In this document: piece by piece, positions 47,305 to 57,628 of the stretch
Position numbering within the stretch: the stretch's first letter is position 1
Layout of the letters: each line of letters starts with the position of its first letter
Assembly: GCA_963836915.1 (NCBI GenBank)
Contig: CAWILH010000002.1
Coordinates: forward strand, 372,001-436,000
Origin: Cryomorpha sp963836915
Lineage (GTDB): Bacteria > Bacteroidota > Bacteroidia > Flavobacteriales_D > Cryomorphaceae
Direction of reading: 5' to 3'
DNA length: 64,000 nucleotides
Made by a program: the position numbers and the translations under genes
Notes under the pieces: model-generated
The model's database searches: none
Seen by the model: the letters and a program-made list of their open reading frames with translations, nothing else
What the model was told of the DNA's origin: nothing

Positions 47305-48576
47305 CTAATTCAATTGGGGTATATCTTGTTCTTCAACAGCGTCAAGCTCCAGGGCGGGGATGCTTTTGACCGCGCTCCCAGCTATGCCCCTGATGGAACC
47401 GTGCATAGTTACGGCATTGTCAATGACTTTTTCAATTTGTTTCTCCCGCTTTTTCCACATATTTTTCATGGCGGTTTTTTCTTTTTGCAAGTCTATCTGC
47501 ATTTGGGTGAAGCCTTCGACGATCCCTTCCATCTGTAGGCGAAATTCGGGGCCGGTCAAAAAATCGTACAAGATGGACATTTTATCGCCTTTGTTTTCCT
47601 GGCCCTGTTTTAGTTGGCCCAGCCGAATGATAGTGTGGCGCAATACGGCGGACAAGGCTTTGAATTCTTCGAATGTACAGATCCAAATGCCATCGCGGAG
47701 CCCCATTCTGTCCATATCGGCAGGCATGGCTGCGGTGACCAATACGCCTATGCCGGCGCCCTGCTGGCGTATATCGTTTTTGAACTTTTCGATCCATGCC
47801 GGCTGGAAGGTTTTGGTGCGCTTGCTCTCGAAATAGATGCTGCCGCAGTTGGCCTGTTCGCGGGTATTGACCGTAAGGATGCAGTCGGCGCCATTGGCCC
47901 CTTTTTTGATTTCGGTAATGGTGTCCAGCGGAAATTGTGCCGCCAACCATTCTTCGATGGCCAGTTCCATCACTTCGCCCTGCAGCTGCATGGAGCCTTG
48001 CTCTTGCTTGCGCTTCATTTCTTCGGTGAGCTTTTTTTGATCGTCCAGTTGCTTTTGCATCTCTTTAAACTTGAGCTCATTTCGCTCATCGGCCTGGCGT
48101 TGTATCTTTTCCCTTTCTTGGGCGAGCAACTTCGTGAGTTCCCGCTGCGCTTCGAGCTTGGCGGTCTCTTTGGCTTCTTCATTCTCGCGCTTCAGGCGTT
48201 CTATTTCGGCTTCCTTTTTAATCAGGTCTTTTACTTTTTCAGATTTCTCGGCGAGCTCGGCTTGCATGGCTTTCATGCTGGCATCGTTGTCATCTTTCAT
48301 GCGCGCCCCGATTTTCTTTTCCAGCTCTTTTTCGGTTTCCTTACGTGCTTTGTCGAGCCGCTCCTGATAAAGCTCAGCATCGCGCTTCTTGCTTTCGTCA
48401 AAATCCTGGCGGGCTTTGTCCAATGCGGCTGCTTTGTCTTGATGTGCTTTTTGGAGTTCATTTTTCTCCTTCAAAAAGTCAGCTTTCAGGGTATCTTCGA
48501 TCTGGTGCTTTAGGATGTCGTTAACATCGATTTTGTTGCCGCATTCTGGGCATTTGATGGTGGTGTTTTGGCTCAT
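47305..48576 (-). CDS. DUF2130 coiled-coil protein
   Basis: The product has 423 residues. It begins with CPECG at 9-13, half of a possible zinc knuckle, then a long charged coiled coil at about 30-200. The DUF2130 core follows from about 205: EEWLAAQFPLDTITEIKKGA, GADCILTVNTREQANCGSIY, FESKRTKTFQPAWIEKFK and WICTFEEFKALSAVLRH. The core resembles a restriction-endonuclease-like fold, with Asp, Glu and Lys in GADC...YFESKR in the right order, so a nuclease role is possible but unproven. It lies between the DruE-like helicase and hsdM, 69 bases below the former and 4 bases above hsdM. Confidence 0.85.
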   Translation of the reverse strand: MSQNTTIKCPECGNKIDVNDILKHQIEDTLKADFLKEKNELQKAHQDKAAALDKARQDFDESKKRDAELYQERLDKARKETEKELEKKIGARMKDDNDASMKAMQAELAEKSEKVKDLIKKEAEIERLKRENEEAKETAKLEAQRELTKLLAQEREKIQRQADERNELKFKEMQKQLDDQKKLTEEMKRKQEQGSMQLQGEVMELAIEEWLAAQFPLDTITEIKKGANGADCILTVNTREQANCGSIYFESKRTKTFQPAWIEKFKNDIRQQGAGIGVLVTAAMPADMDRMGLRDGIWICTFEEFKALSAVLRHTIIRLGQLKQGQENKGDKMSILYDFLTGPEFRLQMEGIVEGFTQMQIDLQKEKTAMKNMWKKREKQIEKVIDNAVTMHGSIRGIAGSAVKSIPALELDAVEEQDIPQLN

Positions 48577-48645
48577 GGCTTTTGTTTTTTAATGATTACA
48601 GAGCAAATATAGGATTGGGGTGTGCGGGGTAATCGCAGAGTGGGG

Positions 48646-51600
48646 TTATTTGGTAAGGGTTATGTTGTAGATTAGGTCGTGAGATACATATTTCTCGATG
48701 GGAAGGATCTGGTTCGTGGGTTGGATATCTTGTGAGGTAAGTCGCTCTATTGGTCGTATACCATGTGATATACCCGCATCTATTCGAATAACAAAAGATA
48801 AATCATCTGCCCTAAACTCAAAGTATCTGAAATGCGGTAAACGGTATTCATCATGTGCGCTTATCTCAAAATCAAAACTGTGTGATAACTCCTTTAAACA
48901 TTTTACATAATCATCATAAATCTTATAATTACCTATAATGAATTCCGGGTCAAACTGATTTCTCTTGAAGGCATTCTTTTCCAAATGAACATTTAATTCA
49001 GCTATCTTTATGTGCCATAAATCCTTTAACTGATCTACGAATTGAAGCATCATTCTCATAGAAAATTCAGACTGGTTGTACTTATCGAAATAAGCAACTT
49101 TGAATGATTTATTTTTCATCCGGGATACCAAATCCTCAACATTATTTAGGTTTTGGATCATAAGACTCGCGAGGTCATTACTATGACTGTCAGTGGGTAT
49201 AGTTTGTATCCTTGATTCGAATAAATTTCCCGAATCAATCTTTGGCATGGGAAGGAAAGTATATTCCGGAATATTTAAGTCATCTAACTTAAAGATTTGC
49301 TCATTCAACTCACTCAATGAATTAGCATCCAATCCGGTATAGCCGTTTTTGGAAATGTAGCCAATGGTTTTACCACCTTTTAAGGACAATGAAAGCTTTA
49401 CCGGATAGTCTAAATAATTCTGGTTTTGACCTTTTTTTAAATTGTAATTATGGGATAAAAGATAAACAGTTAGTTTTTCCTGATTGTCTTTAAAATCAAT
49501 ATCGCCTTCAACAATAAAATTGATCTTGATTTCATGCTGTTTCAATTTTTCAAACAATACGAGTTCATCAATTTCCCAATCGGAGATCTGATTAGAAACA
49601 TGGACATTTACTTCTTTAATCCCATAGTGATAGTTTAACCTCTGGATCTCATCGCTCAGAGACCCTATGACTACACTAGTATTTTGGTTTCCGGAACTAA
49701 GTTCTTTAGGAAGTTGGTTGGCACATGTGAGGCGAAGCCATTCCAGAGCAATGTGCCTGTCTAAATCCTCAATATGCCATTGTGTTCTGCGATCTACCAA
49801 GCATTTAGTACAAGCCGCTTGACAGTCACAATTGTCAAGATCCTTTAAGGCCTGTTCTAAAATCTCTTTTGTATAAATTCGGAATTGTGAAGCGTAACCT
49901 GCTCCACCTTTCGCAGTATCATAAATAAAAATCGTTTGATAAGATTTATACCTTTTAATACCAAAACCTAACTCTGCCTCTTCAATCCCCAAATAATCAG
50001 CTAATACTTTTGTAAAGATCACACCAAGTGAATAGGCCAATCGTTTACTATTAACAAAGGAATTATCTGCTATTTTTAAACGGATTTCTGTAAAATCTGT
50101 ATTGAATTTACTTCCCAAAATGATATGATCTCGGGTATTCTTTGCGGAACAAATGCTCTGTCCATCGCTATTTTTCCCTCCTCTTAAGCGATTGTGACCT
50201 TGAAGCCTTTCATTCGAAGATTCCACTCTACCACAATCAAGACAAACGCTATATCCTTCTCCTTCGCCGGTATTGTAAAAAAGGATTTGAGTGTTTTCTT
50301 CCGCGGAACTATTTCTATAGTCAATATATCCATTCTGCTCTTTCGGCCATGGCTCAATATTTAGCAATAAAGGCTCGAGGTATTGAGGTTTTGCCCTTTC
50401 AGAAATAACTCTGGTCGGAGTATGATATAAGTCGATTGAAAAACCTACCGGCTCAATTAATTCCGTAAACGTACTATTATGATCACCCAACTCAACTCCG
50501 ACAAAGGTGTTTATGCCATTACATTTTGGACATTTTTCATTTACCTTACCAAAGTCAACTGTTCTTTGGAAACCACAATTTCGACAAGCTTGAATGGTTG
50601 ATCTTTCAGACTCATTACCCCATGTATTTTTCATAACAATACCTGCAGATTTATAATTCAAGCCATCTATCAGAATATTGTTTCCCGGAGCGAATTCAGT
50701 CAAAGCACTTGTAATAGGATAGGTGGGGTTTTTATGGAACTTATCCGGATTTTTACTTTTAAGATCGGAAATAGTGAATTTCTCAAAATCAACAATCCCG
50801 GTTGGTAACCCCGCGTTGGGTAAGAAATCTGCTTCTGCCAAATAGGACAACACAAACTTTTGAGAAAACTGTCCTCTTCTATAGTTGACAGCTTTGTAGG
50901 CGGAACTATTATCTCCAAATTCCAGTTTTACTTCTTCCAGTTTAGTGGCAAAGCCTTCTTTCTGGTTTTTTACGTCCAAAACAACCTTTTTAAAGTTTTC
51001 GGAGACTCTGTTAAGTAAGAATCCCGCTGAATCATTTGCTAATGGTGTTCCGCTCACCAAATACTCGAGATGTTTTTCGCGAATACGATTATCCACTTTA
51101 GCTATCCAGTTCAAGAAATTTTCTGCGATTGTAGGGGTGCCGTCGAAAAAAAAGGTTTCGATATTTTCTCTAATGTTGAGGCCTCTGCTATCATTATCGT
51201 AATCCCTAATAAAAATTCCGAAGATGTGCGAATTGACATGTCGTTCGATAATATTCTTGCTATCGAAAGCAAGAGAAGGCGGTGCTATTTCATGTTTCAA
51301 AGCCCACTTCGGATTGTTTATGTTTCGCAAACCGATGGGATTAGGAGCACAAAAGGTCAGAGCTAAAGATTTGTTTTCAGACCGTCTTCCAGCCCGACCT
51401 GTGCGCTGTAAATAATTGGCCGGCATTGGAGGCACGTTGCTCATAACTACCGCCGAAATTCCACCAATATCCACACCCATTTCCATTGTGGTGGAACAGC
51501 TTAAGATATTAATCTCACCATTTTCAAACTGACCTTCAAGTTGATCAAGTCGAGTTCTACTTTGTTGTGCAGAATGCTCTCCTGCCATGTATAATTTTTC

Positions 51601-54540
51601 GAAATCGAAAATGTGCTCGTGTAAATCATTCCAAAGCCCCTTATCCCTTGCTCCTACGCTGTTTAATTGCAACCACTCTTGAACTTCTGCTTTATCTATG
51701 AATTCATTTTCCTTATTTAGGTGAAAAGGATTTGAATAAGTAGGAAATTGAAACGATTTATTCTGATCAATCTTGTAATACCGAATATTGTCTTCTGTAA
51801 GATTACCTTTTATCCATGGGGAATATCCTCTGAAAACTTTATCGATTAAACGACTTTTTACCGGACATAAATACTCCTTTCCGGCTATTTCGAACTTGGT
51901 TTTTTCAAAGAAATCCAGTTTATAGCCATCCCCGTCCTTGTTTAACACATTAGATTGTAGAGTACGCCATATTTTCTGCAATAAATCATTCAACTTATCT
52001 TCTCTTTCAAATGTTACGTCTACCGTCTCGTGCCATCCTAAACCAGCACAAATCAATAGAACCAGATGGGATTGCCTTATTGATTTCGGATTATATACCG
52101 GCCAATTTTTCCCTCCATCTATTTCATGCTTAGTCGGATAAATGGAATAAACTCCATAATGCCTACTTGTGGAGAAATTCAAAATTGACGGATCGCGTTG
52201 ATAGTGAAATCCACTACGAATTACATAATCCAAGGCTATTTTGAGTAAGCTCTTCCATTCGTCAAGGTATATATTCAAATCTTCAGCTATTGACGGTAAT
52301 GTTACATCATCAAGAGAAGGATAAACTATGTTTACCAAACCTAAATTTTCAAGAGACCTTTGTCGAGAGATTCTTCTCGCAAATTGATCAAATAATAAAG
52401 CTTTGGCGTAGGCATCACTATCTCTGACGAAATCATTTCCATTTGCAGCCTTTTTAAACAATGTCTTGAAACCTTCTTTTTGTTTAATGAAGTCGATAAT
52501 ATTCTGCCAAGAAGCCCTGCTGTCAATTAATGCTTCCCCATCCTCCCTTGAAAGAATTTTTTCAATTTTTTCTAATTCTATCCGGAATTTTGACTTCAAC
52601 ATATTAGGAGCATTATCCAATTGCTCTATGTAATAGGCTCTTTGTTCCTTGAGTTCCTCCTCATTAACATCACCTCGGTGTTTCTTAAGATTTCTTAGGA
52701 GGTAATGATACGTTTGGTATCGAATCCAGTCGCTCTCGCTATCAATATTGATGAAAGCGGCGATTTTAGCGGTGCCTTGTCGGCTATCTGTGAAGGAGAT
52801 ATACTTTCGTCCTTTATACAACTTTTTGGTCGAATCGGTATCGGCATCTGTTTGGTCTAATATTATGTCGGACAAAATACGATTGGTAAAAGCAGAGGAT
52901 ATTCTAAAGTGAATAGGGATTTCGTTACTGGACGCACAATGCGGGCAGACCTCATTATCAGTTCTCCAAAAATCGTCACCAGAAACGATTTCACTATCCA
53001 CATTTATCGAGCAAGGAACTAAGGCTTTATTTTTAGGAGGGTTTCCAACCTCATTTTTAATCAACCTTACGACATCCGATTGGCCAGTCTTAGCACTCTC
53101 TTCATCTTCTTCGGCGTCTATATGAAAAGCTTCATATCCTGCACTCGCCTTTTGGATGACTTTACCAATACCTTTTACCTTCTGCCTTTCACCTTCCAGA
53201 AACATATTTCCACAAGTTCTACATGCGACCAATTCAAGTAATGGATGTCCGCAACTACATTTTTTTCCGGCTATTGTGTACATAGTGCCAAGTGCTTTAT
53301 TTGGCTTCTGATCTTTATGTTTATCGCATTTAGGATTTGTACATGCATATACTCCACCGATGCCTCTTGTAAAAAAATGCCCTCTGACAGGTAATAAGTT
53401 TTCTCCATTTACTTTTTTATCGGCTAATGCATCGATGGCTTTAAGCTGTTCTACTTTTCCAGATATACCAAAACGTTTTCCTATCTCACTCTGAAGCATT
53501 CCGCCGGAATTCAGAAGCTCGTTTCTTAAAAGTTTTATTTTCTTTTGAGATAAAGAATTTGAAAGGTTTGGAATATCTTGATCCGAAATTTTATTATTAA
53601 CTCTATTCCCCTGTATCACTTCTATTTGATCTACAGAGATACCGCAGAGTTTTGACATAAAGTTTTTAAGAATGTCCTTATTGCCACTCCCGACCGTAGC
53701 AGAGGTTATCGCAAATCTAATATCCTTAATATCTACTTCAAATGCAGCAACCACCCTACGGATTAATAAAGCCATTTCGGCAGCTTTAGAGCCGGTAAGG
53801 GTATGGGCCTCATCCAATAGTATCCATCTTAAAGTCCCTTTTGAATTTTCAACAATTGGCACATCTGCATTTCTAACCAGCATGTACTCCAACATCGTAG
53901 GATTTGTAAATAAAATCTGCGGTGGAGTTTTCCTTATCTGTTCTCGAGATATAAGTTGAGGGAGAGCATTATTTTTCTCTTCGAGATTAGCCTTGTCTTT
54001 GGTATCTCCTGTTAATAGGCCATATTTTATTCCATCCAATGAAGAGCACCATGCGTGCATTCTTTTTTGTTGGCTTGCAATTAAGGCGTTTAGGGGATAT
54101 AAAAAGATAGCATTAATTCCCTGTTGGTTCTTACAGTTTTCATGAATGTCCTGAAGTACAGGCAACATAAAACATTCTGTTTTACCTGAACCCGTTCCGG
54201 TAGTAACGGCTATGGATTTCTTTTGATTGAGCAGCGTATTCCAACTTTGTAATTGGTGCTTGTAAGGCTTTCTATCTTTCGGGAATTTAAATTCTTCATC
54301 CGCGATTCTATCTAAAGCATCGATAAATTCTTGTTTGAAAACCTTAGTTGTTTTTTCAAAAGGTATATCCGCTTCTTCCCATGGAAAAGTATTTTGAAAA
54401 ACAGCATCAGCCATTATCGGCTCTTGGGTCAATATGAATTTAAAGTAATTCTGCATCTGCTTATCTCCGGTAAACCAGAGTGAGAGAATGGCATCTATTA
54501 ATCTATTTTCTGTTTTGGTATAAAATTCTTGGAAATCCAT
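48646..54540 (-). CDS. DruE-like giant helicase with DUF1998
   Basis: The product has 1964 residues: an SF2 helicase with TGTGSGKT at 114-121, DEAH at 243-246 and QRTGRAGRR near 1045. It has Cys-rich zinc-binding clusters at about 400-445 and 1315-1340, and the DUF1998-type C-terminal Cys cluster (CDCQAACTKCLVDRR) near 1570. Size and domain order fit DruE, the signature helicase of the Druantia anti-phage systems. The gene starts 3 bases after the DruH-like gene, the pairing of Druantia type III. AT-rich compared with the hsd genes. It could also be a related DUF1998 helicase of an unnamed system. Confidence 0.78.
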   Translation of the reverse strand: MDFQEFYTKTENRLIDAILSLWFTGDKQMQNYFKFILTQEPIMADAVFQNTFPWEEADIPFEKTTKVFKQEFIDALDRIADEEFKFPKDRKPYKHQLQSWNTLLNQKKSIAVTTGTGSGKTECFMLPVLQDIHENCKNQQGINAIFLYPLNALIASQQKRMHAWCSSLDGIKYGLLTGDTKDKANLEEKNNALPQLISREQIRKTPPQILFTNPTMLEYMLVRNADVPIVENSKGTLRWILLDEAHTLTGSKAAEMALLIRRVVAAFEVDIKDIRFAITSATVGSGNKDILKNFMSKLCGISVDQIEVIQGNRVNNKISDQDIPNLSNSLSQKKIKLLRNELLNSGGMLQSEIGKRFGISGKVEQLKAIDALADKKVNGENLLPVRGHFFTRGIGGVYACTNPKCDKHKDQKPNKALGTMYTIAGKKCSCGHPLLELVACRTCGNMFLEGERQKVKGIGKVIQKASAGYEAFHIDAEEDEESAKTGQSDVVRLIKNEVGNPPKNKALVPCSINVDSEIVSGDDFWRTDNEVCPHCASSNEIPIHFRISSAFTNRILSDIILDQTDADTDSTKKLYKGRKYISFTDSRQGTAKIAAFINIDSESDWIRYQTYHYLLRNLKKHRGDVNEEELKEQRAYYIEQLDNAPNMLKSKFRIELEKIEKILSREDGEALIDSRASWQNIIDFIKQKEGFKTLFKKAANGNDFVRDSDAYAKALLFDQFARRISRQRSLENLGLVNIVYPSLDDVTLPSIAEDLNIYLDEWKSLLKIALDYVIRSGFHYQRDPSILNFSTSRHYGVYSIYPTKHEIDGGKNWPVYNPKSIRQSHLVLLICAGLGWHETVDVTFEREDKLNDLLQKIWRTLQSNVLNKDGDGYKLDFFEKTKFEIAGKEYLCPVKSRLIDKVFRGYSPWIKGNLTEDNIRYYKIDQNKSFQFPTYSNPFHLNKENEFIDKAEVQEWLQLNSVGARDKGLWNDLHEHIFDFEKLYMAGEHSAQQSRTRLDQLEGQFENGEINILSCSTTMEMGVDIGGISAVVMSNVPPMPANYLQRTGRAGRRSENKSLALTFCAPNPIGLRNINNPKWALKHEIAPPSLAFDSKNIIERHVNSHIFGIFIRDYDNDSRGLNIRENIETFFFDGTPTIAENFLNWIAKVDNRIREKHLEYLVSGTPLANDSAGFLLNRVSENFKKVVLDVKNQKEGFATKLEEVKLEFGDNSSAYKAVNYRRGQFSQKFVLSYLAEADFLPNAGLPTGIVDFEKFTISDLKSKNPDKFHKNPTYPITSALTEFAPGNNILIDGLNYKSAGIVMKNTWGNESERSTIQACRNCGFQRTVDFGKVNEKCPKCNGINTFVGVELGDHNSTFTELIEPVGFSIDLYHTPTRVISERAKPQYLEPLLLNIEPWPKEQNGYIDYRNSSAEENTQILFYNTGEGEGYSVCLDCGRVESSNERLQGHNRLRGGKNSDGQSICSAKNTRDHIILGSKFNTDFTEIRLKIADNSFVNSKRLAYSLGVIFTKVLADYLGIEEAELGFGIKRYKSYQTIFIYDTAKGGAGYASQFRIYTKEILEQALKDLDNCDCQAACTKCLVDRRTQWHIEDLDRHIALEWLRLTCANQLPKELSSGNQNTSVVIGSLSDEIQRLNYHYGIKEVNVHVSNQISDWEIDELVLFEKLKQHEIKINFIVEGDIDFKDNQEKLTVYLLSHNYNLKKGQNQNYLDYPVKLSLSLKGGKTIGYISKNGYTGLDANSLSELNEQIFKLDDLNIPEYTFLPMPKIDSGNLFESRIQTIPTDSHSNDLASLMIQNLNNVEDLVSRMKNKSFKVAYFDKYNQSEFSMRMMLQFVDQLKDLWHIKIAELNVHLEKNAFKRNQFDPEFIIGNYKIYDDYVKCLKELSHSFDFEISAHDEYRLPHFRYFEFRADDLSFVIRIDAGISHGIRPIERLTSQDIQPTNQILPIEKYVSHDLIYNITLTK

Positions 54541-54543
54541 AGC

Positions 54544-57500
54544 TTAATTATTTTTTAAAACGTGAAGCAAAACTTTTTTATAAAAATTCGGATTGAGATA
54601 TTGGCTGTATTGAATATTGCGTCTAATATTATCCCTAAACTCATCACCTCCCCAAATGGGATATTCCTGCTGAACATCGAGTATTGATTCCGCGACGGCA
54701 ATAGGAGCTTGAATCAACAAGCGAACCTGCTTATTATCATCAATGTGGATACAATAATTATTAGTTATCCTTGGACTGGAATATGGCAATTCACTTAATA
54801 CTGTCTCACCGAGCACCTTTCTTAATTCACGAATATCCGAATTGTAAATCCGATCCGAGCCTGCTGTTTTGCCATGCATAAATTGCAATAGCTCTGATAA
54901 GTTGTTTTCCCAGAAATATAATAAAGACAATTGGGAAATATCTGAAAAGAACTGATCTCCATAGACTTTGCATACTTCATTTATTGCTATTCCCCAATCC
55001 TCTTTTTTAATCCAATGGAAGCAAAACCCTAAATGCCTTTCCATTTCTGGAATATATTTTTGAATAAACTCTGCGGAATCCACTTGATTAACCCCCAAGT
55101 AGAAAAATGCTTTTGCAGCAACTTGCGAGCTTTTTGAAATTGCGATTATTTGATCAATACTTGAAAATGGTATTTCATTTTCAACGCATATATTGAAATA
55201 CGAAAGCAATTGTTTCCATATTTGATGTTCGAAAGATTCCTCAGCGAGTTGGGAGTGATAACCTTCAATACGCTCAATTTTATCTATGCCATTATAACTT
55301 TCATCTTTATTTACAAATCGCGGCATTAATTGATTTCCTTCCTGTGGTGGAGAAATGACGATAAATTGACTCGTTATTTCGGTGTTCGGAATCTCAAAAT
55401 GGCCATCTTCCTTATGGAGTGGTATAAGATCAATTTCCTCAGCTTTACAATTGAGATGTATTGCAAATAAGTCCAGATTCGCATCTGAATAATAGAATTT
55501 AAAAGAATTTGAATATTGGTCATCGACATTTAAAGTATGCGTAAAGAGAGATACATCAAAAAATTTAGAATCACGGCCTTCAACTAATTCTATTGAGACT
55601 TTGTTTCTATAATCCATAACGTCGCCTAGATAGTAAAGGCGCAGGATTTCGTCTTTTAAAGAAATCAGAGGAAACGAAGGTTCACTTATTTCATTTATTA
55701 TTGTAACGTCAGTTTTAATCTTATTTCTCAGTCTTATCAAACTCTCCTTATTTGGGGTGCTCAATATTCGATGACCATATAGATTTGACAATGAAAGCTG
55801 CTCATCTGTTCCAACAAGGCTGCCATCCTTATCTACAATCGCCATTCCTTCAAAAGGAGAAACCAGATCAAAATGAAGCTTCTTTTTTGACTGAAATCCA
55901 ACTGATCCTTTTATACCCGTAGGAATTTTGGAGAATTCTGTTTTCACCTTTAGCGAATAACTATCTGCATCACTTTCTATTTCCAGAATAGATGATTCAT
56001 CGAGCTTAAATTCTAAAGAGTGTTTGTTCTTTATTTCTATTTCAGCTTTGTCAATAGATTTTTGAATGTAATCTACGCGAATATTTCCCAAGTTAAAGAA
56101 GGTATCATGGGCAACAAGGCCATCCCTTTCCAATTTGATGTCAATACAACCTAATGGCAATTTGTCCACCACTGAATATGACTGCCAATTTTCGTCTTGC
56201 TGTCGACGTTTTATCCAGACTTTATATCTATCTTTTGAAAGCGCATTATTATTTTCATCATACACCATGATTTGCGGCATCTTTTGAACCACCGGCATAC
56301 TCGATTTAAGCATCCAGTACGGCTTTTGACTAACTATTGTCCAATCAAACGATTTTACTGTACTACGGTATACTCTATGTTCTTCTTCAAATGTTACCCG
56401 AGCTTCTCCTTCAAAAACAGCCCACAACAAGTCAAATTCATGTATCCGGATTTCCACTGATTGGAGATCGGTTTTCCATGTTGCCGGGAAAAGAATTGCT
56501 GCTTCCTTTTCAGAAGTTCCGCTACCTTTTACTAATCGCCACTCGGTTTCCGTATGTTTTGCCCAGAGGCCTGGCTCATAGAAATTTGGTATTGTTTGAA
56601 TAAAATCTTTTACATCCTTTTTTTCACCGTTTTCAATAACATAAGCATAGGGTAGATTACTGTCTCCGTCCCACCTTTCATCTTGTGTAGAAAACCAGTC
56701 GGTTTTAAAATTCCCATTAAGCATTTTCAGGAAGACACAAATCAATTTATCATTCACGAAAAACTGGTATTCTTGTCCCGCTGCCTCAAATCCGAGAATA
56801 TTAGATAAGGAGTCCGGGTTATAGCTGTCAGCGAATCCAATCCTTAAAATAATAACTGGTGTATCTTCATTAATTGTCAATAACCAGTAGTTCTTTGGCT
56901 TGGAGTGCCGCACTCTTGGGATGAGGCTTTGTTTTCTTATTTTTAACTTTCTCGTAATCTCGCTGAGTACATCGTCTGATTTGAATAAATCATCGTACGT
57001 TTCATCTTCATTCAAAATCGATTTTACAATCTCAAAACAGCTTTCGTAAATAATATCATTCTGACTTGATTTTGGCAAAAGGTTAATAATTTGCGGCTGA
57101 AACATGAAATCATCAATTGTTTCAGGCTGCACTTCTAAAACCGAAAAAAGAAAATTTAGATAGGCACCATGATTTGCCGCCATATGTTTAATAGGAAGTC
57201 CGCCCTGAAGTAGTAGGGTTCTAAAGTAAAGTATGTTTTGCTTTTTAATCCATTTTACTCCGAGCACTTGCGCACCTTTTCTCGCAATTTTGTAAAAATT
57301 CTCTTCATCTAAATTGTATCTACTTTTCCCTCTCAACGATTCAAAGACTTCTTTTTTACTCGGTGCGCCGCCATCATATTGGCTTTTCCACCAGTGAGCA
57401 TAGTACAGAATAACATCTCTCGGATCAACAACTGAAGGTTGGTCAAATTTTAATTCATTGGATAGTCTGTTAATTTGAACTTCGCTCAAATTATATTTCC

Positions 57501-57573
57501 ACAATGCCCTTCCGTCGTGCCTTTCCAGATTTAACTCGTTTAACAGTTCTGTAAAAAAACTCATATGTGTCAT
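54544..57573 (-). CDS. DruH-like defence protein
   Basis: From the ATG at 57573 (MTHMSFFTELLNELN) the product has 1009 residues; a GTG at 57627 would add 18. No enzyme motif is visible. The N-terminus LNLERHDGRALWKYNLSEVQ and PRDVILYYAHWWKSQYDGG looks like the large partner proteins found beside giant DUF1998 helicases (from memory, the STY4851/YjiT-type family and DruH). The rest is a mix of beta-rich and helical parts. It lies 3 bases above the DruE-like gene and about 55 bases below the WYL regulator. The label rests on size, partner and the N-terminus. Confidence 0.65.
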   Translation of the reverse strand: MTHMSFFTELLNELNLERHDGRALWKYNLSEVQINRLSNELKFDQPSVVDPRDVILYYAHWWKSQYDGGAPSKKEVFESLRGKSRYNLDEENFYKIARKGAQVLGVKWIKKQNILYFRTLLLQGGLPIKHMAANHGAYLNFLFSVLEVQPETIDDFMFQPQIINLLPKSSQNDIIYESCFEIVKSILNEDETYDDLFKSDDVLSEITRKLKIRKQSLIPRVRHSKPKNYWLLTINEDTPVIILRIGFADSYNPDSLSNILGFEAAGQEYQFFVNDKLICVFLKMLNGNFKTDWFSTQDERWDGDSNLPYAYVIENGEKKDVKDFIQTIPNFYEPGLWAKHTETEWRLVKGSGTSEKEAAILFPATWKTDLQSVEIRIHEFDLLWAVFEGEARVTFEEEHRVYRSTVKSFDWTIVSQKPYWMLKSSMPVVQKMPQIMVYDENNNALSKDRYKVWIKRRQQDENWQSYSVVDKLPLGCIDIKLERDGLVAHDTFFNLGNIRVDYIQKSIDKAEIEIKNKHSLEFKLDESSILEIESDADSYSLKVKTEFSKIPTGIKGSVGFQSKKKLHFDLVSPFEGMAIVDKDGSLVGTDEQLSLSNLYGHRILSTPNKESLIRLRNKIKTDVTIINEISEPSFPLISLKDEILRLYYLGDVMDYRNKVSIELVEGRDSKFFDVSLFTHTLNVDDQYSNSFKFYYSDANLDLFAIHLNCKAEEIDLIPLHKEDGHFEIPNTEITSQFIVISPPQEGNQLMPRFVNKDESYNGIDKIERIEGYHSQLAEESFEHQIWKQLLSYFNICVENEIPFSSIDQIIAISKSSQVAAKAFFYLGVNQVDSAEFIQKYIPEMERHLGFCFHWIKKEDWGIAINEVCKVYGDQFFSDISQLSLLYFWENNLSELLQFMHGKTAGSDRIYNSDIRELRKVLGETVLSELPYSSPRITNNYCIHIDDNKQVRLLIQAPIAVAESILDVQQEYPIWGGDEFRDNIRRNIQYSQYLNPNFYKKVLLHVLKNN

Positions 57574-57628
57574 ATATTTTGGAGATACAAATGTACCATT
57601 ACCATGTGCAAGGTATTTGCACAGCACG

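Noticed and set aside
46272..48513. Long plus-strand frames opposite hsdM and the DUF2130 gene
   Set aside because: Antisense shadows; low-complexity Phe/Leu composition and no recognisable family.
48646..57573. DISARM or BREX system
   Set aside because: No DrmC phospholipase-D gene, PglZ, BrxC or BrxL gene is present; the WYL regulator alone is not enough.
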